Below are positions 46,983 through 54,264 of a stretch of DNA of 64,000 nt, piece by piece; the stretch's first letter is position 1, and each line of letters starts with the position of its first letter. Under the pieces are notes generated by a model that worked only from the letters and a program-made list of their open reading frames with translations, was not told the DNA's origin and did not search any database. The DNA is from SAR92 clade bacterium H231 (GTDB lineage: Bacteria > Pseudomonadota > Gammaproteobacteria > Pseudomonadales > Porticoccaceae). The position numbers were made by a program, and so were the translations under genes. The stretch spans positions 124,001-188,000 of the forward strand of contig JAOALC010000004.1 of NCBI GenBank assembly GCA_025153775.1, given 5' to 3'.

Positions 46983-47271
46983 TTTCAGTTAGCCCCAACA
47001 TACTAAATTAAAATTCAACCTGCCTATTTTTAACCCAAGGCGGTAGATAAAGCGGTCCAGATTTAGTTCTGATCTGAGAGGGTAATCAGTCTCGGCAACT
47101 AATGATTCTAACCGATTTTAGCTTGGAAAAATACAGATCTTTAGCCATAAATGCCCCGCTAGACGTTTGTTTTTTAGCCTGAGAACATATACCCTACCAC
47201 CTAACTGATAGCGGTGTCATTATAATCGATAACGCCAAGGCGGCTACTAATGCAATTCTTAGGAGGATTTT
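46983..47271. other. Divergent regulatory region between the LacI gene and DUF1080 gene
   Basis: About 290 bases holding promoters for both genes. The only recognised sites are the operator-like palindrome at 47206-47219 and the -10 box at 47221-47226, near the DUF1080 side. Confidence 0.55.
47206..47226 (+). promoter_or_regulatory. DUF1080 operon promoter and operator
   Basis: TGATAGCGGTGTCA (47206-47219) matches the uxaC palindrome at 13 of 14 positions in the orientation TGATACCGGTGTCA. It is followed at once by TATAAT (47221-47226). The -35 box is weak. The AGGAGG ribosome site of the first gene lies about 40 bases downstream. Confidence 0.65.
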
Positions 47272-48720
47272 GTGTATAAAAATATATCCCAGCGCCTAAT
47301 TTGTTTTTTGTTACCTATCTTCTTTTTATCAGCATGCTCTGTAGACAAAAAGCCTGACTATGAAAATTCAAATTCAGAGTGGAAATACCTATTTGATGGG
47401 TCTTCTCTCGATGGTTGGCACCAGCTTGGAAGCAATGCCCAGTATTATGCAGAAAATGGTGTGATTGTCGGGACCGCAAAAGCCGGGAATACCGATAGCT
47501 TGCTGACTACGCTCAAAACATACAATGATTTTATTCTGGAGTTTGACGTCAAGGTTGATCCGGGCGTGAATTCTGGGATGCAGTTTCGAAGCCAAAGCCG
47601 AGACGGTGATGAGCGCGCGTATGGATATCAACTCAAGATTGATGGTAGTTCGCGTCACTGGAGCGGAGGAATCTTTGATGAAAGGCGCAGGCAATGGCTG
47701 TATAACCTATCGCGTAATTCTCGGGCGCGCTCCGCCTTTAATTTGTCAACTTGGAACCATATGAGAATTGAGGTTATTGGAGCGTCGATACGATCTTGGG
47801 TCAATGGTATTCCAGCAGCTGATTTGATCGATGACTCGAATCTAGGCGGCTTTATCGGACTTCAAGCACCATCCATTAGCCATGATTCTAGTAAAGCAGG
47901 ATTACAAGTTCGTTGGAAAAATATTCGTATTAAAACAGATGACCTAAATAGTTTTAAAACGCCTGAAAATAATGATATCGATCAATTTAGTTCTTTAAAA
48001 AATGAACTCTCACCACGCGAAATTAGAGAAGGTTGGGAGCTTCTTTGGGATGGTAAAACTACCGCGGGTTGGAAAAGCGCAAAGAGAAGCGGATTTCCTG
48101 AGAAAGGATGGAATATAAAGGATGGTGTGCTGAGTGTTTTGTCGTCGGGAGGCGCAGAAGCGCGTAATGGTGGTGACATTATTACGACTAGAGAATTTAG
48201 TAACTTCGAACTGGAGTTGGATTTCAGATTTACACCAGGAGCTAACAGTGGAATCAAATACTTCGTGGATCCGGATCTACTAAAAGGGAAAGGCTCCGCG
48301 ATTGGTTTGGAGTTTCAAATTCTAGATGATGAGACGCACCCAGATGCAAAAAGAGGGATTTCTGGAAATCGAACTATTGGATCACTTTACGACTTAATCA
48401 CTGCGGTTAATCAAAGTGAGCCGCCAAATTCTCCGAAACGAGTCCACCCACCAGGACAGTGGAATCGGGCACGCATAGTTGTTCAGGAGGACTATGTTGA
48501 GCATTGGTTAAACAATATTCTCGTCGTCAAATATTACCGCGGAACGCAAATGTTTAGAGCGCTTGTTGCTTATAGTAAATACGCTAAATGGCCAAATTTT
48601 GGAGAGTGGGAAAAAGGACCGATTCTGCTTCAGGATCATGGTGATTTAGTATCATTCCGTTCGATTAAAATTAGAGACTTGACGTTGAATAAAGGGCACC
48701 GATATGAAAATGGAACGTAG
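47272..48720 (+). CDS. Double DUF1080 (3-keto-glycoside hydrolase-like) lipoprotein
   Basis: A 482-residue lipoprotein (lipobox LSAC, Cys22) starting with GTG at 47272 behind a perfect AGGAGG. Two DUF1080 beta-sandwich domains follow: about 35-225 (WKYLFDGSSLDGWHQLG, FDVKVDPGVNSGMQFRSQ) and about 250-475 (WELLWDGKTTAGWKSAK, LDFRFTPGANSGIKYFVD, HPPGQWNRARIVV). Recent work on the family assigns hydrolysis or lyase action on 3-keto-glycosides. It heads the rightward operon and overlaps the next gene, a Tat-exported oxidoreductase that could supply 3-keto sugars. Confidence 0.85.
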   Translation: MYKNISQRLICFLLPIFFLSACSVDKKPDYENSNSEWKYLFDGSSLDGWHQLGSNAQYYAENGVIVGTAKAGNTDSLLTTLKTYNDFILEFDVKVDPGVNSGMQFRSQSRDGDERAYGYQLKIDGSSRHWSGGIFDERRRQWLYNLSRNSRARSAFNLSTWNHMRIEVIGASIRSWVNGIPAADLIDDSNLGGFIGLQAPSISHDSSKAGLQVRWKNIRIKTDDLNSFKTPENNDIDQFSSLKNELSPREIREGWELLWDGKTTAGWKSAKRSGFPEKGWNIKDGVLSVLSSGGAEARNGGDIITTREFSNFELELDFRFTPGANSGIKYFVDPDLLKGKGSAIGLEFQILDDETHPDAKRGISGNRTIGSLYDLITAVNQSEPPNSPKRVHPPGQWNRARIVVQEDYVEHWLNNILVVKYYRGTQMFRALVAYSKYAKWPNFGEWEKGPILLQDHGDLVSFRSIKIRDLTLNKGHRYENGT

Positions 48721-50026
48721 AAAGTTTATTGGCCTTTCCGCTGCCACATTTGGTGCACTTGCATTTTCAGCTAGCAGCTATGCTCGTATCCTAGGCGCAA
48801 ATGACCGAATCAATGTTGGTTTTATGGGAACGAAAAGCCGCGGAATGGGTTTACTCGGCTCATTTGCAAAAATGCAGGGGGTAAATCTCACTCATAACTG
48901 TGATGTTGACAGTCGCGTCCTTGAGAAAACTCACAATGCCATTATCAAAGCGGGCTTTGAGCCCCCAAAATCTGATAAAGACATCCGCAAAATTTTGGAG
49001 GACCCTACCCTAGATGCTCTGGTAATAGCAGCTCCTGACCACTGGCATGCAACTGCAGGTGTTATGGCATTAGAGGCGGGCAAGCATGTCTATGTTGAAA
49101 AACCTTTAAGCCATAATCCACATGAGGGTGAAATCTTCATTGCCGCGCAAAATAAATATAAAAAAATCGTCCAGATGGGTAATCAACAACGTTCATCAGT
49201 AGAAAGTATTGAACTCATGATGCTTATTGAGGAAGGTTTACTGGGAAATATTTATAGAGCGGAGACTTGGTACGGAAACGACCGTGGTTCAATCGGAAAT
49301 GGTAATTTGGCATCACCCCCCAGTTGGTTAGATTGGAATCTTTGGCAAGGGCCGGCACCCCGGCGCCCGTATAAAGACATTTATGTCCATTATAATTGGC
49401 ATTGGTTTTGGCATTGGGGCACTGGCGAAATATGTAACAATGCCGCTCATGAACTTGACATTGCACGCTGGGCTATGGGGTTAGACGTTCCAGAAAAAGT
49501 CTCTGTAACCGCAGGTCGAAACTTTCATACAACCGATGATTGGGAAATGTATGACACCATGGAAGTACGTTATGATTTTCCGGGTGATAAAACCATAGAA
49601 TGGGTCGGCAACAGCTGTAACAAAGTAAATCGTTTTGGTCGTGGGAGAGGCACGCTCCTACTCGGCACAAACGGACATGCTATTGTTGATCGTTCTGGTT
49701 ATGAAATTTATAGTACTGATGGAACCTTACTGCGCGAAAGAAAGGCGCAGAACCGTTCTGTGAATACCAATGATCTTGTTGGTGCAGGTGCCTTGACAGA
49801 GGCACATGTCAATAATTTTCTCGAATCGATTAGGGGTGTAGCAAAACAGCAACACTCGCCTATAGCCGATGGACATTCAAGCACACTACTCTGCCACTTA
49901 GGTAATATCGCTTATCGCGTTGGTGAAGATATTTATTGTGATTCGAGTAATGGCAGGGTTAAAGGAGCAGACGCGAACCGATTTTGGCAACGTGAGTTTC
50001 AAGATGGGTGGAATTTGTCCATGTAG
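48704..50026 (+). CDS. Tat-exported Gfo/Idh/MocA family oxidoreductase
   Basis: A 440-residue protein with a twin-arginine signal (ERRKFIGLSAA, cleavage near SSYA). The NAD(P)-binding Rossmann fold begins INVGFMGTKSRGMGLLG; EKPLSHNPHEGE carries the conserved Lys, and CNNAAHELDIARWAMG the catalytic His region. Tat export of a cofactor-loaded enzyme points to periplasmic sugar oxidation, as in glucose-fructose oxidoreductase-like proteins. It overlaps the DUF1080 gene by 17 bases. The last 14 codons lie inside the left copy of the 477-bp repeat. Confidence 0.88.
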   Translation: MKMERRKFIGLSAATFGALAFSASSYARILGANDRINVGFMGTKSRGMGLLGSFAKMQGVNLTHNCDVDSRVLEKTHNAIIKAGFEPPKSDKDIRKILEDPTLDALVIAAPDHWHATAGVMALEAGKHVYVEKPLSHNPHEGEIFIAAQNKYKKIVQMGNQQRSSVESIELMMLIEEGLLGNIYRAETWYGNDRGSIGNGNLASPPSWLDWNLWQGPAPRRPYKDIYVHYNWHWFWHWGTGEICNNAAHELDIARWAMGLDVPEKVSVTAGRNFHTTDDWEMYDTMEVRYDFPGDKTIEWVGNSCNKVNRFGRGRGTLLLGTNGHAIVDRSGYEIYSTDGTLLRERKAQNRSVNTNDLVGAGALTEAHVNNFLESIRGVAKQQHSPIADGHSSTLLCHLGNIAYRVGEDIYCDSSNGRVKGADANRFWQREFQDGWNLSM

Positions 50027-50459
50027 TCACACCCCGCTGAGTGGTTAATTAATTTGATACCGCAATGAGGCCAGGAATGCGAAACACATCAGGCAGATCA
50101 ACAATTAGTTTATTAACCGAGCGTATCTTATGACCGTGCGTCTTGGGATTATTTGCGTTGGTAATATTGGCTTACAACACGCCAATAATATCTTATCCGG
50201 CGTTATTCAAGGGGGCATTATTACAGCGGTAAGCGCGCGTGGCTCGTGCTCCTTGGCTGAACAATTCAATATCCCACAGTATTCAAACTATAAAAAATTA
50301 ATCGACAAACAGGTATGCGATGCAGTTATCGTAGCCACGCCGACATGTTCTCATCTTGAAATTGGCTGCTATGCACTTAGCCGAGGCTTACATGTACTGA
50401 TGGAAAAGCCGATAGGCCTATCTGTTGCTGAGGGTGAGAGAATGCTTGAGTTGGTTCAG
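49983..50459 (+). repeat. 477-bp direct repeat, left copy
   Basis: It aligns without gaps to 52975-53451 (constant offset 2992) with about 17 mismatches counted by eye. It carries the end of the Tat oxidoreductase gene, the intergenic gap and the first ~110 codons of the next oxidoreductase. Confidence 0.95.
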
Positions 50460-50522
50460 TACACCAAATTACTTACTTTTATGTCTCCGCACTTGACAAC
50501 AGGAATTGACAACATCAATTGA
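50130..50522 (+). pseudogene. Truncated Gfo/Idh/MocA oxidoreductase
   Basis: The first 110 codons repeat those of the intact gene at 53122. The frame then runs into foreign sequence and stops after 20 unrelated residues. The nucleotide-binding motif is damaged: the first glycine of GVGNIG is cysteine (CVGNIG), from a single G-to-T change. The catalytic domain is absent. After a 94-base insert, 29 bases of the same gene reappear at 50554-50582 (26 identical), so the break is a mosaic. No function is expected. Confidence 0.9.
50461..50493 (+). repeat. Inverted copy of the uxaC leader
   Basis: An exact 33-base reverse-complement match to 45826-45858. It begins two bases after the left 477-bp repeat ends and directly precedes a second uxaC-type promoter. 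Confidence 0.93.
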
Positions 50523-50534
50523 CACCGGTATCAT
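50506..50534 (+). promoter_or_regulatory. Second uxaC-type promoter with operator
   Basis: TTGACA (50506-50511) and TATCAT (50529-50534) are 17 bases apart and overlap the palindrome TGACACCGGTATCA (50520-50533). The 17-mer ATTGACACCGGTATCAT is identical to that of the uxaC promoter. It points toward the CoA-transferase and lyase genes. Confidence 0.75.
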
Positions 50535-50588
50535 GCTATTCAAGTATTCAATTTAATGTTAAATCAACTAGCAGATCCCGTTGGGTAA

Positions 50589-50714
50589 CATCCTCCTTAC
50601 GATGTTTGGTGTACGGCAGATGAAGATCATATTTTATTGAAGGCCAGTGCTGGAGGATATATGCAGACGCATTATGAGCTAACAGAAGTAATTCGAGATG
50701 AGGTTGGCGAATGA
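50589..50714 (+). pseudogene. 3' remnant of an unknown gene upstream of the CoA-transferase
   Basis: An open stretch of 41 codons (from HPPYDVWCTADEDH to VIRDEVGE) has no start and ends in a TGA overlapping the CoA-transferase ATG as ATGA. Such coupling is what an operon partner would leave behind. The junction with oxidoreductase sequence is at about 50582. I do not recognise the family. Confidence 0.55.
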
Positions 50715-51910
50715 CTCAGCCACTAACGGGCTTAAGGATACTTGATTTAACCCATATGTTGTCCGGCCCCTATGGCGGAATGATCCTGGCTGATCTTGGT
50801 GCTGAAACGATTAAAATCGAACCATTACAGGGAGAGGGAACACGCAAGCTCTTGGCGACGGATCCTAATAATTCGTTGAATGGAATGGGCGCTTACTACC
50901 TCACTTTAAATCGAAATAAAAAGAGTGTTTTGATTAATCTTAAAACTGAGCAAGGACTCGAAGTTTTTAAGGACTTGGTCGCCAAAGCAGATATTGTAAT
51001 TAGCAATTTTGGCGCGGGGGTGCCTGAGCGCTTAGGGATTGACTATAAATCTCTCTATAAAGTCAATTCTCGAATTATCACCTGCACCGTTTCAGGTTTC
51101 GGATCTGACGGTCCAGGGAGTAAACGGCCTGCTTTTGATCAAGTGGCGCAAGCCATGGGTGGAGGCATGTCCATCACTGGCGCCGATGCCACATATCCGA
51201 TGCGAGCGGGAATACCTATCGGCGATCTCGGGGGTGGTATGTTTGGCGTTATGGGAATTTTGGCGGCACTTTATGAACGCGAGCGCAGTGGCGTTGGCCA
51301 GCATGTGGATATTTCTATGCTTGATTGCCAAATTTCGATGCTCAACTACATGGCAACGATGTATTTTCTCTCAGGAGAAGATCCATATCCCATTGGTAAC
51401 AGTCATTTCGTCCATGTGCCTTACAATACCTTTAGTTGTTCCGACGGTAGCATCGTCATCGCTGTTCTTACGGATAATTTTTGGCAAAATCTGAAAGAGG
51501 TGGTGGACTGCCCTGCTTTTGATAATACTAAGTACGACACTCAGCCTGGTCGTTGGGAAGACAGAGATATGATAAACAGCACCCTAAATGATTTTCTGAG
51601 TACTAATACTTGCCGGTATTGGCTAACGAAGCTTGAGTCTAAGAGGGTACCTTGCGCTCCCGTTAATAGCCTGAGTCAGGCGCTATCAGATGAGCAGGTT
51701 CTTCATCGCAACATGATTGTAGATCTAAAGCACCCTGATGGTAGTAAAACCAAAGGTCCGGGAAACCCCATTAAACTGTCAAGGACTGATGATAAAATGT
51801 TTACACCAGCGCCTACTTTGGGGCAACATACCGACGAGGTGATGACGGATTTGCTAGGGTTTAGTGCGGAAAAAATTGCGGGATTAAAAAAACAGGGATT
51901 CATAAAGTGA
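50711..51910 (+). CDS. CaiB/BaiF family (class III) CoA-transferase
   Basis: A 399-residue enzyme. It begins LTGLRILDLTHMLSGPYGGMILADLGAETIKIEPLQGEGTRK. The catalytic Asp is expected in GIPIGDLGGGMFGVMGILAALYERE (about residue 170). It moves CoA between carboxylic acids. It is coupled to the lyase downstream (TGATG overlap), suggesting activation of a branched dicarboxylic acid followed by retro-aldol cleavage. The donor and acceptor are unknown. It lies in the cassette between the 477-bp repeats. Confidence 0.92.
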   Translation: MTQPLTGLRILDLTHMLSGPYGGMILADLGAETIKIEPLQGEGTRKLLATDPNNSLNGMGAYYLTLNRNKKSVLINLKTEQGLEVFKDLVAKADIVISNFGAGVPERLGIDYKSLYKVNSRIITCTVSGFGSDGPGSKRPAFDQVAQAMGGGMSITGADATYPMRAGIPIGDLGGGMFGVMGILAALYERERSGVGQHVDISMLDCQISMLNYMATMYFLSGEDPYPIGNSHFVHVPYNTFSCSDGSIVIAVLTDNFWQNLKEVVDCPAFDNTKYDTQPGRWEDRDMINSTLNDFLSTNTCRYWLTKLESKRVPCAPVNSLSQALSDEQVLHRNMIVDLKHPDGSKTKGPGNPIKLSRTDDKMFTPAPTLGQHTDEVMTDLLGFSAEKIAGLKKQGFIK

Positions 51911-52821
51911 TGACAAACGATATAGTGATCACTGATGTTGGGCCTCGAGATGGTCTTCAGAATCAACCTAAAATACTTACAGTTGAGCAGCGGGTTCAGT
52001 TAGTGAAAGCTATAGCCAAGGCCTATGTGCCAAAAATTGAGGTAGGTAGTTTTGTTTCGCCTAATGCTGTGCCTGCTATGGCTGATACCGATCAGGTATT
52101 AAGGGCATTAGCTAGTGAGCCTGATTTTATCACTCCATGTCTTTCGTTGATTCCCAACATGAAGGGCTATGAATTCGCCCGAGACGCCGGCGCTAAAACT
52201 GTTGCCATGGTTCTTTATGCTAGTAATGGAATGGCACAAAAAAATGCATCTATGTCTATGGCTGACGCAGAGGAAGTCACCCTTAATATCCTCCGCTTGG
52301 CCAAACTCGATGGAATAGAGGTCATTGCTACTGTTGCAGTAGCGTTTGAGTGTCCATTTGATGGGCCAAGCGATCCGGCCGTTGTTCAAGCTATAGTGGC
52401 AAAATTCCTCCAGGCCGGAGCGAATCACGTTGTGCTAGCAGACACCATTGGTGCAGCTCATCCTCAGCAGGTGCGCGATATGACGGCGACATTGGTCCAA
52501 AGTCATGGTGCCGAGCAGTTAGGCTGTCATTTTCATGATACTAGAGCGATGGGGCTAGCTAATGTTTACGCAGCTGTGGAGTCTGGTATAAGGCGTTTTG
52601 ATACTTCAATTGCTGGATTAGGCGGTTGCCCATTTGCACCTGGAGCAACAGGGAATGTTGCCACTGAAGATGTTGTTATGATGTTAGAGCAGATGGGTTT
52701 TGATACGGGCATTGATCTGACGCTTTTATTGCAGGCGTCCGATATTGCACAGGACTTAACCGGCGCTTTATCAGGAGGAAGATCGAAGACTTGGCTAATG
52801 GGTCATTTACTTAAACAGTAG
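51910..52821 (+). CDS. HMG-CoA lyase family protein
   Basis: A 303-residue TIM-barrel lyase from the ATG at 51910; a GTG lies one codon upstream. It has VGPRDGLQNQPKIL, DTIGAAHPQQV, CHFHDTRAMGLANVYAA (metal His) and the signature GLGGCPFAPGATGNVATED with the catalytic Cys. The family cleaves 3-hydroxy-3-methylglutaryl-CoA or related citramalyl-like CoA esters. With the CoA-transferase it forms a two-step module. The next gene, a hydantoinase, is cut after 32 codons. Confidence 0.92.
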   Translation: MTNDIVITDVGPRDGLQNQPKILTVEQRVQLVKAIAKAYVPKIEVGSFVSPNAVPAMADTDQVLRALASEPDFITPCLSLIPNMKGYEFARDAGAKTVAMVLYASNGMAQKNASMSMADAEEVTLNILRLAKLDGIEVIATVAVAFECPFDGPSDPAVVQAIVAKFLQAGANHVVLADTIGAAHPQQVRDMTATLVQSHGAEQLGCHFHDTRAMGLANVYAAVESGIRRFDTSIAGLGGCPFAPGATGNVATEDVVMMLEQMGFDTGIDLTLLLQASDIAQDLTGALSGGRSKTWLMGHLLKQ

Positions 52822-52888
52822 TGAAGAGCAGTAGAAGAATAGAGGAAATAATAACTTATTTAACTACGGCCATATTTCGGAGACAAAA

Positions 52889-52987
52889 ATGAGCTACAGG
52901 CTGGGCGTAGACGTGGGGGGTACATTTACAGATCTTCTGCTAATTAATGAAAATACTGGTGAGAAGCATACCGCTTTGGCAATGTGA
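52889..52987 (+). pseudogene. 5' fragment of a hydantoinase/oxoprolinase subunit A gene
   Basis: It starts with ATG behind a GGAGA. The first 30 residues (SYRLGVDVGGTFTDLLLINE, then NTGEKHTA) are the ATP-binding N-terminus of HyuA-type proteins, which normally have about 690 residues. The frame then enters the right 477-bp repeat and stops at TGA 52985-52987. The rest of the gene is missing from the window. Confidence 0.85.
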
Positions 52988-53451
52988 GTTTCAAGATGGG
53001 TGGAATTTGTCCATGTAGTCACACCCCGCTGAGTGGTTAATTAATTTGATACCGCAATGAGGCCAGGAATGCGAAACACATCAGGCAGATCAACAATTAG
53101 TTTGTTAACCGAGCGTATCTTATGACAGTGCGTCTTGGGATTATTGGCGTTGGTAATATTGGCTTACAACATGCCAATAATATCTTATCCGGCGTTATTC
53201 AAGGGGGCATTATTACAGCGGTAAGCGCGCGTGGCTCGTGCTCCTTAGCTGAACAATTCAATATCCCACAGTATTCAAACTATAAAGAATTAATCGACAA
53301 ACAGGTATGCGATGCAGTTATCGTAGCCACGCCCACGTACTCTCATCTTGAAATTGGCTGCTATGCACTTAGCCGAGGCTTACATGTTCTAATGGAAAAG
53401 CCTATAGGTCTATCTGTTGCTGAGGGTGAGCAAATGCTTGAGTTGGTTCAG
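52975..53451 (+). repeat. 477-bp direct repeat, right copy
   Basis: A gap-free match to 49983-50459. Here the oxidoreductase start continues into a full-length gene, so this is the copy with an intact downstream side. Its left end carries the orphan last codons of the Tat oxidoreductase. Confidence 0.95.
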
Positions 53452-54264
53452 CCTAAGCAAGTCTTCGGTCTAATGTTAAATCAACGAACAGATCCCGTTT
53501 TTGTCGCGATGAAAAAAAAGGTGGATGAGAATCTCCTTGGCTCTTTACAAAGAATAAACTGGACTATGACCAATTGGTTCAGACCAGAAATCTACTTTCA
53601 GACCAGCAATTGGCGCGCGACTTGGGCGGGTGAAGGCGGAGGTTTGTTGGTTAATCAGTGCATTCATAACCTTGATATATTGCAATGGATTTGTGGGATG
53701 CCGAGGTCAATTCAAGGTTTTTGTGGATTTGGCAAGTATCATAATATCGAGGTGGAAGACGAGGCTACTGCTTTTTTTGAGTATGAAAATGGCGCTACTG
53801 GATCTTTTATCGGCTCAACTGGGGAATCTCCGGGGGTCAATCGGTTTGACATTATCGGTGATCGAGGGATGATTAGCTATGACGGAGAGAAGCTGCTACA
53901 TTTTGAGAATCGCCCCTCAACCTCGCAGTTTAGTCAGACAACCTCAGAGATGTTTGGACAACCAGAAGTTTGCATTACAGACTTATCGGTTCGCTCTCCC
54001 ATTAATCAGCACGCCACCATTCTTCAGAATTTCATTAACGCTATATCGTCTAACGAAAGCTTGATAGGGCCCGCAGAGGAAGGTTTAAAAGCATTGGCCA
54101 TTGCAAATGCTATTCTCCTGTCAGCATGGGATCGTGAGCAGATTCAGATGCCGTTGGACAGCGCACGATTTCATAAGACCCTAAATGAGCGCCGATCTCA
54201 AAGTCGATTGCGAGCGGCTTCCGAAGCAGAAGTTAATATTGATATGGAGGCGTCATTTCGATGA
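53122..54264 (+). CDS. Gfo/Idh/MocA family oxidoreductase (intact copy)
   Basis: A 380-residue cytoplasmic NAD(P)-dependent dehydrogenase. LGIIGVGNIGLQHANNI is the nucleotide motif, LMEKPIGLSVAEGEQ holds the conserved Lys, and GGGLLVNQCIHNLDILQWICGMP the catalytic His region. There is no signal peptide. Related enzymes oxidise inositols, sugars or uronates. Its stop overlaps the next start as ATGA, coupling it to the Nramp-like transporter. Presumably it once directly followed the Tat oxidoreductase, before the cassette arrived. Confidence 0.9.
   Translation: MTVRLGIIGVGNIGLQHANNILSGVIQGGIITAVSARGSCSLAEQFNIPQYSNYKELIDKQVCDAVIVATPTYSHLEIGCYALSRGLHVLMEKPIGLSVAEGEQMLELVQPKQVFGLMLNQRTDPVFVAMKKKVDENLLGSLQRINWTMTNWFRPEIYFQTSNWRATWAGEGGGLLVNQCIHNLDILQWICGMPRSIQGFCGFGKYHNIEVEDEATAFFEYENGATGSFIGSTGESPGVNRFDIIGDRGMISYDGEKLLHFENRPSTSQFSQTTSEMFGQPEVCITDLSVRSPINQHATILQNFINAISSNESLIGPAEEGLKALAIANAILLSAWDREQIQMPLDSARFHKTLNERRSQSRLRAASEAEVNIDMEASFR

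Noticed and set aside
49983-53451. Cassette considered as an IS element or transposon
   Set aside because: No transposase, resolvase or terminal inverted repeats. The flanking direct repeats are 477 bp of oxidoreductase gene sequence, far longer than target duplications.
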